Of a stretch of 64,000 nucleotides of DNA, positions 45,801 through 49,440 are shown piece after piece. The number at the start of each line of letters is the position of its first letter. Positions within the stretch are counted from its first letter, which is position 1. The position numbers and the translations under genes are program-made. This DNA is from Membranipora membranacea (lineage: Eukaryota; Bryozoa; Gymnolaemata; Cheilostomatida; Membraniporidae), in the NCBI GenBank assembly GCA_914767715.1, contig OU612071.1, positions 25,851,681 to 25,915,680 of the forward strand, written 5' to 3'. Below the pieces are notes generated by a model. It saw only the letters and a list, made by a program, of their open reading frames with translations. It was not told the DNA's origin and made no database searches.

Positions 45801-47815
45801 AAATATTAAATTTTATTTTGTTCCATTTCTTATATAAATGAATCACATAAATCATCGTCGCCGAATTATTTAAAATTACCATAGCGGAGTGAAGTATTTG
45901 CCGGAATCCTATGCCTAGCTAATATATCTTTATCTATATCTGATACATGATAAAGAAAACTCCAAACTTAGCTAGCGTAAATCGGTGATAGCTAACACGA
46001 AGCAAACCTCAATCTAGCTAAACCTCAATCTAGCTGATGTTTACTTCTCTATGGTTTTTTGACTCAGACGGTTGTTGTTTTTGTTATTATCAACAGTTAA
46101 TAATTATGGGTTTTACGGAGACTGCAGCATGGTGCCGAAGAGTTTATCATTTTCAGTTCATTATGATTGTCACTGCATTATTTTATCACTCAAACCTACA
46201 ACATGTTATGTACGAAATGGTTGATTGTTAATGTGAGTTGGAGGTAGCCTAATCTTAGCGGCCATCTTTGTCTTGTTCGTGTTGCCGCTGAGATAAGACT
46301 AGGGTAGGGACAGGAAAGCTATACATAACTTTTTTATATTTGATTATATAATCACACCACAAGCTACAATACGATATCATATAAAATTGTAATGATGTCT
46401 ACAATATATAAAATATATGTTTTATTGCAGAGATAATACCAAATAAATATCCGACTAACGAGTTACTGCGAAGGAATAAAGTAGGAGAATCACTGGTGGA
46501 TAAAATACCTGAGACTCTGATGCCTCGAGGGCCGGCTACATGGCAAGGTGAGTTTGTGCTGTCACATGGGGTCATTTGAACACCGAGGTGAGAGTATGAG
46601 TTGTATCAAGTTTGAGACTCCAACATCAGAAAAGTTAACTTCGGGGAACACACCTATTTGAATCCCACTTTTTGCTGCCACCCCTGTTGTTGTCCTTTTG
46701 AAAATCTGTGTCCATGCACTGTTGTCATAACGAATGGTTAAGATGGCATTTATTAGCAAAAATGTCTGGGGATCAAATCAATTAATTGAGCTTAGATGTT
46801 ACCACCTCACCTCACTAGTGCAGAATATCAACAAATGAGCTGCAAGTATTTTCAATGAATGTCTCTTGATGTAAAATACATAATTATATAATGCTGTGTA
46901 CCATTAATATTTCCATCCAACAAACTTCAGTAGTGTATGATAGGTCGGACCCTGAAGATTTACCTGACTGTGTGATAATCTCCTCTTACAGGACTTCCTA
47001 TAGATGAGATGGTGGTACTGAAGCCTCCGCCTACGGCTGGAACACCAGCAGCTGGATCCAGAGGAGGAGATAGAAAGTCTAAAGACATGGCAGCGTCAGC
47101 TAAACCTAAATCTAACTGTACGGCTAAAGTTCATACACTAAAGACTACAATAGGACACAACTCTACACTAGAGAGCAGAGACCAGGCATATAATGTAAGT
47201 TATACAGTAGGGAGCAGAGACCAGGCTGATAATGTAGGTTTTACAGTAGGGGGCAGAGACTAGGCATCTAATGAAAGTGATACTGTAGGGAGCAGAGACC
47301 CGGCTTATAATATAAGTGATACTGTAGGGAGCAGAGACCAGGTATATAATGTAAGTATACAGTAGGGAGAAGAGACCCGGCTAATAATATAAGTTATACA
47401 GTAGGTGGCAAAAACCAGGCCAATAATGTAGGTTTTACAGTAGGGAGAAGAGGCCAGGCATAAAAATGGATGTTTTACATCGAAGCAGTGAGAGTGTCAG
47501 GCCAATTATGAGAATGATAAGTAAAGGATATGAATTGCAAAATTTCTAAGGGTATGAACATTTTCTCGTCTTTGTGGAAAGGTCCATACAGACTAGATTA
47601 GATAGTCATTATGTACTTCATGGTTGCCACAACTGTATAAGTTTCTTATCTTGTTGATGATAACTTTTATTTTATATTTGTTGTAGAAATACAAGTCGAG
47701 TTTTTTCAGCGGAGTCGGGGAGATGGAGAGAGAGAGACAGGAGAGACTTCTGTCAGAGAAGAGATGGACTGAGAGCTGGAACGTCTCCATACAGAAGATT
47801 ACAGCTCTCTACTAG
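3913..47815 (+). CDS. CCDC180: CCDC180 orthologue, 44-exon coiled-coil protein (whole gene span)
   Basis: About 2301 aa assembled from 44 exons, all with GT-AG junctions and consistent phases. Established: vertebrate CCDC180 proteins carry two uncharacterised domains, DUF4455 and DUF4456, and are expressed in ciliated and sperm cells; the molecular role is unknown. Seen here: the DUF4456 signature in exons 22-27 (FFIPSDLF, EELNSELELRLHLH, ELDVHNVRA, KLFSDGGNF) and the conserved C-terminal tail in exons 38-43 (THPITRP, LRPTLGHPNHL, FDDILTVDDVQKG, IPNKYPTNELLRR). The protein is longer than the roughly 1,650-1,700 aa I recall for human, mainly through low-complexity exons 30-35. There is no signal peptide or membrane segment; it is rich in Glu, Lys and Gln, as expected for coiled coils. 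An arrestin gene (antisense), a 411-codon ORF and a tRNA lie in its introns. Exon coordinates are in the block entries below. Confidence 0.94.
6379..6451 (+). tRNA. tRNA-Arg (anticodon TCG), weak acceptor stem
   Basis: Cloverleaf with D-arm TGGCCTAATGGACAAGGC, anticodon stem TCTGA/TCAGA around the loop CTTCGAA (anticodon TCG at 6412-6414), and T-arm GTGGG-TTCGAGT-CCCAT. The core is close to eukaryotic tRNA-Arg(UCG). The acceptor stem pairs poorly: ATTTCTG against CAGGGTC gives three Watson-Crick pairs, two G-U pairs and two mismatches at the end. It may therefore be a pseudogene or tRNA-derived relic. It lies in CCDC180 intron 6, sense orientation, and has no intron of its own. Confidence 0.75.
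6842..9373 (+). other. CCDC180 intron 7 (2.5 kb)
   Basis: A long AT-rich intron. It contains the inverted repeat at 7184-7256 and a 63-codon open frame at 7480-7671 starting MAKNYSSSSSDSENENY, Ser/Glu-rich with no splice signals. I cannot assign that frame to a family; it might be the start of a decayed transposon protein. Nothing else is recognised. Confidence 0.5.
7184..7256. repeat. Short inverted repeat (19-bp arms)
   Basis: Perfect arms at 7184-7202 (AGGTACTAAAAAGGTACTA) and 7238-7256 with a 35-nt loop, in CCDC180 intron 7. It could be a small foldback element; no target-site duplication is obvious. Confidence 0.6.
9374..12229 (+). CDS. CCDC180: CCDC180 exons 8-13 (DUF4455 region)
   Basis: Exons: 8, 9374-9607; 9, 9893-10038; 10, 10576-10744; 11, 11121-11243; 12, 11567-11662; 13, 12068-12229. 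All are coiled-coil-like, together about 310 residues ending near residue 643. Exon 12 contains the conserved FKYCQGAAHIWDVHE stretch. Exon 13 (ERALQEKLLLARRDHDLENQ) is strongly charged helix. Exon 9 to 10 splits a Lys codon; the others are phase 0. Intron 12 carries a MITE (11781-12020). Confidence 0.92.
11781..12020. mobile_element. MITE copy 1 (family with GGGTCTTTC termini)
   Basis: A 240-bp non-coding element with inverted termini GGGTCTTTCTATTAAAAA and TTTCTAATTAAAAGACCCCC. It aligns along its whole length with the reverse complement of 51011-51258, sharing AACTATATACATT, TGAGTGAGCGAT and TTTTGAGCGA. It lies in CCDC180 intron 12. Two diverged copies with matching ends define a non-autonomous DNA transposon family; the parent superfamily is not evident. 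Confidence 0.8.
12262..13115. repeat. Degenerate 12-14-bp tandem repeats, two blocks
   Basis: Blocks at about 12280-12425 and 13005-13115 consist of diverged units like ACTGTGTTATAC or GTAATGCACTGCG. They are separated by roughly 580 bp of unrelated sequence, as if a minisatellite had been split by an insertion. Located in CCDC180 intron 13. Confidence 0.55.
13291..16592 (+). CDS. CCDC180: CCDC180 exons 14-19 (middle region)
   Basis: Exons: 14, 13291-13458; 15, 13840-13923; 16, 14261-14398; 17, 14819-14923 (an alternative donor ends it at 14950, same phase); 18, 15803-16011; 19, 16499-16592. The longer form of exon 17 would add a hydrophobic stretch (VTITILSLT), which is unlikely in a soluble coiled-coil protein, so I prefer 14923. 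Exon 18 is Ser/Ala/Arg-rich low complexity. Exon 19 ends in frame at FVLDDM. A 9-kb intron follows, housing the antisense arrestin gene. Confidence 0.88.
14749..14818 (+). repeat. 16-bp minisatellite abutting the exon 17 acceptor
   Basis: Units CTGCTGACTTTGTAAC begin at 14749, 14765, 14781 and 14797. The last, shortened unit CTGCTGACAG (14809-14818) supplies the acceptor AG of exon 17. The array thus forms the 3' end of intron 16. Confidence 0.85.
15361..15391. repeat. Perfect hairpin, 13-bp arms
   Basis: CTGACCAAGGAGT and its exact complement separated by 5 nt, in CCDC180 intron 17. Function unknown; possibly the remnant of a foldback element. Confidence 0.6.
16620..16686. repeat. C-rich foldback element, copy 1
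   Basis: Arms TGACAAGCTTTG (16628-16639) and CAAAGCTTGTCA (16667-16678) flank a C-rich loop. The same right arm with the same C tract and a following AAGACA recurs at 36060-36117, so this is a small repeat family rather than a chance hairpin. It lies just after the exon 19 donor of CCDC180. Confidence 0.65.
17480..22062 (-). CDS. Alpha-arrestin (arrestin domain-containing protein)
   Basis: Nine exons, 476 aa: 22062-21928, 21605-21464, 20886-20660, 20163-20038, 19777-19679, 19380-19205, 18959-18745, 18390-18254 and 17653-17480 (TGA). All are GT-AG with matching phases. Arrestin_N covers about residues 12-165 (SFEIVLEHDI, YVPGEMMKGVLVI, VTLQGEGNVIWETE, FPFYYQL). Arrestin_C covers about 185-345 (GGKLTVFIKLNRTGFIPGED, IPPYIPESSLEGCDIIDL). 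Family knowledge: such proteins are membrane-trafficking adaptors, often recruiting NEDD4-type ligases through PPxY. Here the 130-residue tail is acidic with a KKKK patch and shows no PPxY. The gene lies antisense inside intron 19 of CCDC180. It cannot be assigned to a specific ARRDC paralogue. Confidence 0.94.
17925..17952. repeat. Short palindrome ACCATAGACTTA
   Basis: 12-bp perfect arms with a 4-nt spacer. Diverged relatives of the CATAGAC/GTCTATG pair occur near 16080-16123 and 29550-29580, suggesting a dispersed mini-element. Confidence 0.5.
20579..20684 (-). repeat. 25-bp tandem repeat copying the arrestin exon 3 donor
   Basis: On the minus strand the exon 3 end CTACAG|GTAAATAC is followed by three more CTACAG copies in the intron, spaced 25, 25 and 31 bp (plus-strand positions 20660, 20635, 20610 and 20579). 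The second and third also read CTACAG|GT, so each can act as acceptor or donor. Confidence 0.85.
22063..25599. other. Arrestin upstream region / remainder of CCDC180 intron 19
   Basis: No exon is recognised on either strand. It must hold the arrestin promoter, but no TATA box stands out. Small direct repeats are present: a 50-bp unit with GGTAGGCTTACGCTGATG at about 22844-22924 (two copies), GAATAAGCATGCTACACGCT at about 23376-23430 (two copies), and a C-rich CCTGCCCCTTACACC-like tract at 25365-25440. Confidence 0.6.
25600..32610 (+). CDS. CCDC180: CCDC180 exons 20-28 (DUF4456 region)
   Basis: Exons: 20, 25600-25709; 21, 26164-26298; 22, 26857-27055; 23, 27498-27642; 24, 28035-28215; 25, 29622-29768; 26, 30216-30392; 27, 30848-31031; 28, 32472-32610. 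Exons 22-27 match the most conserved part of the family: EYLESFFIPSDLF, then EELNSELELRLHLH, HNERVVRHCKG, and KLFSDGGNFCPEEID. An open frame at 25900-26030 is skipped because exon 20 (phase 2) joins in phase only to 26164. The donors of exons 25 and 28 lead directly into tandem-repeat arrays. Confidence 0.92.
29759..29913 (+). repeat. 32-36-bp minisatellite copying the exon 25 donor
   Basis: The exon 25 end ATCATTCAA|GTATGTCT is repeated in the intron as ATCGTTCAAGTATGTCT, ATCATTCAAGTATGTCT and ATCATTCCAGTACGTCT, with a partial fifth copy. Units are 36, 34, 32 and 32 bp. Three copies keep a usable donor, so intronic decoy 5' splice sites follow the real one. Confidence 0.88.
32611..32790 (+). 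repeat. 30-bp minisatellite starting exactly at the exon 28 donor
   Basis: Six 30-bp units begin at the first base of intron 28. The first is the diverged GTATGTATCCATAC; the next five are nearly identical and begin GGTGTATCCATACTGACCCC. Unit junctions read CCCTTTAGGTGT, which resembles a fused acceptor and donor. At 30 bp (10 codons) the array stays open in the CCDC180 frame. Confidence 0.9.
33554..34789 (+). CDS. Intact 411-aa ORF of unknown family, inside CCDC180 intron 28
   Basis: A single uninterrupted frame, far longer than expected by chance at this base composition. Begins MLLTADIASRLHASQSQHHV. It has Cys clusters (SACCCR, CVRC, CHCYD, CCCC), a basic stretch around residues 265-300 and a charged repeat of the ETRQE type at about residues 295-320, followed by more basic sequence. 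Two AATAAA signals overlap the stop region (34790 and 34797), arguing for a transcribed 3' end. I recognise no domain. Two readings are possible. One is a nested single-exon gene starting at 33554. The other is an alternative last exon of CCDC180: an acceptor AG at 33526-33527 would join exon 28 in phase and read through the ATG. There is no poly(A) relic or target duplication pointing to a retrocopy. Confidence 0.6.
   Translation: MLLTADIASRLHASQSQHHVYYAAKILQRLFGIRLRTSIDDANSSQYERSKKQRNRLRSTQSFSGPFRVDIDHTDVTVQSSESACCCRVSKLSQGEQTTDMRGWQASGGVAVLTAPGANLSTLNQNVSVSDKRRKMKIVPDKFELEFGFYSDDLLRSATPDTKLRDTLSMSIPPEFRYILPDKACVRCTQSLETSLTVPRSKLDIGISASELYYPCHCYDAPHYDVRNLLTGAAQGIQCIHGNEPPLRSNLKAQGLVPVRRKRNFNLAKSFKKFAMKHNYQKWSVKVSSFYKKKNRETRQEKQQETRQERQRETRQERRQATKLKSNCSVSAADKQGDSVKRKTVKYSRSIRPYGSRQQRKGYLCCCCIVLNSIRCSTLYNVMLFNQSYATPKWSEYKTELQALLYYVLRL
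34790..34802 (+). terminator. Two AATAAA polyadenylation signals
   Basis: AATAAA at 34790-34795 and 34797-34802, immediately after the stop of the 411-codon ORF. Confidence 0.6.
35206..38873 (+). CDS. CCDC180: CCDC180 exons 29-35 (low-complexity insert)
   Basis: Exons: 29, 35206-35317; 30, 35595-35821; 31, 36202-36282; 32, 36691-36937 (two further in-frame acceptors at 36697 and 36700); 33, 37260-37417; 34, 37676-37766; 35, 38247-38873. Exon 32 has a glutamine run. Exon 35 is 627 nt of Ser/Thr/Pro/Asn-rich sequence with imperfect repeats of the type SPTPTSSQES, then an acidic patch (DYDPDYADDGYE). No known domain. This region accounts for most of the extra length compared with vertebrate CCDC180. 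Confidence 0.87.
36001..36117. repeat. C-rich foldback element, copy 2
   Basis: Arms TTGACAAGCTT (36064-36074) and AAGCTTGTCAA (36099-36109) flank a 15-base C run. An outer pair TTGTTCGGT/ACCGAACAA (36004-36012 and 36091-36099) suggests a larger folded unit. Related to 16620-16686. In CCDC180 intron 30. Confidence 0.65.
38040..38180 (+). repeat. 17-bp minisatellite before exon 35
   Basis: About eight diverged units of the type CTTAGTCATGTTACGT in the last part of CCDC180 intron 34, ending about 70 bp before the exon 35 acceptor. Confidence 0.75.
39758..41367 (+). CDS. CCDC180: CCDC180 exons 36, 36b and 37, with duplicated exon
   Basis: Exon 36 (39758-39805, 48 nt) encodes PRFEKKLRSHRLKREE. 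A second copy, exon 36b (40418-40459, 42 nt, with acceptor and donor), encodes FEKRLRLNRLKREE. Both enter and leave in phase 2, so either one or both can be used. Exon 37 is 41184-41367 and ends at VFYKQK with donor GTTGGT, an uncommon but acceptable 5' splice site. Joining directly to exon 38 gives YKQKGTHPITRP, matching the family pattern (FYRKK...RPVTRP in human, from memory). Confidence 0.82.
40418..40459 (+). CDS. CCDC180: Duplicated alternative exon 36b of CCDC180
   Basis: A tandem copy of exon 36 lying about 660 bp downstream. Homology includes the acceptor, the coding part (FEKRLRLNRLKREE versus FEKKLRSHRLKREE) and about 60 bp of the following intron (GTACGTTCGGCTGCT versus GTATGTTCGGCTGCT, then a shared CCTCATGACCT). 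Both splice sites are intact and the phase is identical, so it can be mutually exclusive or additive. Which exon is used cannot be told from sequence. Confidence 0.7.
42377..42406 (+). CDS. Candidate 30-nt microexon in CCDC180 intron 37
   Basis: Flanked by a good acceptor (TTATGTCAG) and a consensus donor (GTGAGTGA), in phase 0 at both ends, encoding YKRWRLSDQT. Omitting it gives the better family alignment (YKQK joined to GTHPITRP), so it is at most a cassette exon. A minisatellite starts about 10 bp after its donor. Confidence 0.25.
42411..42635 (+). repeat. 25-bp minisatellite TCTATCTCTTCAGACTGCGC
   Basis: About nine imperfect units in CCDC180 intron 37. Each contains CTCTTCAG, which looks like a 3' splice acceptor. 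The array follows the donor of the candidate microexon at 42377-42406. The open frame across it is a by-product of the repeat. Confidence 0.85.
43105..47815 (+). CDS. CCDC180: CCDC180 exons 38-44 (C-terminus)
   Basis: Exons: 38, 43105-43231; 39, 43521-43681; 40, 44159-44254; 41, 45065-45218; 42, 46431-46547; 43, 46992-47194; 44, 47687-47815 with TAG at 47813. The most recognisable part of the protein: MESCAETITQKLQSYYSQAN, TLLRPTLGHPNHLSKLNSLC, and FLLFDDILTVDDVQKG. Exon 43 is a basic, Pro/Gly-rich linker. Exon 44 ends in a charged helix (EMERERQERLLSEKRW). No strong AATAAA signal is visible close to the stop. Confidence 0.93.
43786..43892 (+). repeat. 28-bp tandem repeat (GGCACCCACAGATATC)
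   Basis: About four nearly identical units, CAGCCTAGAGGCACCCACAG followed by ATATCAAA, in CCDC180 intron 39, 100 bp after the exon 39 donor. High identity suggests a recent expansion. Confidence 0.85.
44500..44568. repeat. ACATATAT microsatellite
   Basis: Alternating ATATATAC units in CCDC180 intron 40. Confidence 0.85.
44863..44904. repeat. Hairpin with 16-bp arms
   Basis: GACCAATGAACTAAAC (44863-44878) and its exact complement at 44889-44904, followed by a C tract. In CCDC180 intron 40. Confidence 0.6.
45320..45625 (+). repeat. Two adjacent short tandem-repeat blocks
   Basis: First a TTCGTTTATTAAATCATACC-type 21-bp unit (about 45325-45400), then a degenerate ACCCAGCCCTTTACTATCAA-type unit (about 45480-45615). 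Both in CCDC180 intron 41. Confidence 0.65.
47165..47465 (+). repeat. About 42-bp minisatellite copying the exon 43 donor
   Basis: The end of exon 43, GAGAGCAGAGACCAGGCATA followed by TAAT|GTAAGT, is repeated about six more times in the intron with changes such as GGGAGCAGAGACCAGGCTGA. Several units keep AAT|GT at the junction. The coding frame stays open for about 20 residues past the real donor. Confidence 0.9.
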
Positions 47816-48880
47816 ACTCTGATAACGAGACGTCGCGTCAGACATTTATACCCAAAACTAACTCTGAACAAACAAAGAGCCATCTGATAAACAACTCGAC
47901 AACACCTAACTTGGTCACCATCTCTTTCAGTGTGATATTTTGAGCTTGTCTGTCCCCTATTAAGACGAGGTTATGATGTCAACATCCCTAAAAGCAAGCC
48001 ATTTCTTTGTTTATAAATGAGTCTTGCTACAGTTGAGTTAAAAAAGTTTTGAATCATGTGATCTGCCCCTCCTTCCTGGTGAGCAGAGTGAGTCATCAAG
48101 CTAATCAAATCATCCAGATTAATTTTTTTGGCAGACAGACAAAGTTAATACTCGCAAATTATCCGTCCCTTTTCCGTCCTTCAGCTGATGTTTTTCTATC
48201 ATGGCTACATACTTCTTGTTATACTCTTGACTTGTGATGATAATGTTAACTGCCGTCCACAAAAGGTTTGCTCAACATCCCTGCTATACTCCTCAAAATC
48301 TACCAATCATTTATATCGTAGCTCGTGACTGCTGCTGCTTGGGTTTTCAAGAGTATTTAAAATTTGCTTTATTTTATTTTTGTGTTATTATAAATAATAA
48401 TATGATGACTCATAATCCAACCATGTGCCCATAAGTGTTCTTATCAGATTACGAATATTAGGACAACTGCAGAATTGTAATATTGGTGCCACAGGTGTGT
48501 ATCATTATGATGGCAATCCAACAATCACTCCACTTGCCCATAGAGATGTTGTTAGATTGAAGATTGATTTGATTGTGCTAATGAGCTACCCCCTCACCTC
48601 CGTCCCCTTCCTTTTGTATTCATTCTATTGCATTCATCTTTGACAGTGATCTTATATAAAACACACGATACTCCAACTCACAACACTGCAGTGGACACTG
48701 GGCATTAAACTTGAATTGAAAGTCAATTAATTTTTGTCTATTATCTGCTAATTCAATTTCCAGTAATTAGTGATGGCAACAAGACCAGACACTGCCTCGT
48801 CCCATTAAGAGAGACACTCTTGATACATGCCCAGACTTGTTTGTTATAGAGATTTGTTGCCAGATTGGCCGTACGTGTGG
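47816..48880. other. 3' flank of CCDC180, no gene recognised
   Basis: AT-rich, with scattered short frames only. Possible weak polyadenylation words (ATTAAA near 48705), nothing decisive. Confidence 0.5.
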
Positions 48881-49022
48881 TCAATACCTAGATCAAGTTT
48901 GATCCATTTTTCCCTCATTGGAATTGCCCTCCCCCCCCTCTACTGACACGCCGAAGTCAGTAGAGGGGGGGGGGGCAATTCCAATGAGGGAAAAATGGAT
49001 CAAACTTGATCTAATCAATACC
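48881..49022. mobile_element. Foldback MITE with 8-bp target-site duplication
   Basis: An almost perfect palindrome: left arm from 48889 (TAGATCAAGTTTGATCCATT onward, about 58 bp), an 8-nt loop near ACGCCGAA, and the complementary right arm ending at 49013. The direct repeat TCAATACC flanks it at 48881-48888 and 49015-49022 (one extra A on the right). An 8-bp duplication fits hAT-type insertion. Arm identity is so high that the insertion must be young. No coding capacity. Confidence 0.88.
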
Positions 49023-49440
49023 AAGACTTTCAGGGCATTTATATTAATCCATCACAGTCATCCCTTCTCACACTGTTACCATGGTTCATCTTATTCATCA
49101 TAACAATCCAATATTAAAATTAAAACCACTTAAATCATAAAACCAGGCAAACTAATGTAAAGCAAAGTAAAGTGGGATCAGCTAATTTCACCACCTAAGG
49201 CGTACACTCTTGTGATTACGGATTACTTGAAGGACGGCTGTTTTCACATCTTTAGCAGCCAGGGTCTTATTAATGGAGGGGTTACCTGATTTTTATGTTA
49301 CAATATATCAACTGCCTATGGCCGTGTGAATGTTATTATTACTGAGAGTAAGTCTAGTTTTTGTCGAATTTATCTTCAGCTATTGTATTGTTTCAATACT
49401 ACGATGAGACAAAAACAAAATAGTGTTAATTTTCAAGAAA

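Noticed and set aside
48918-49103. 61-codon ORF in the foldback element
   Set aside because: Produced by the palindrome and its C/G tracts; no coding resemblance.
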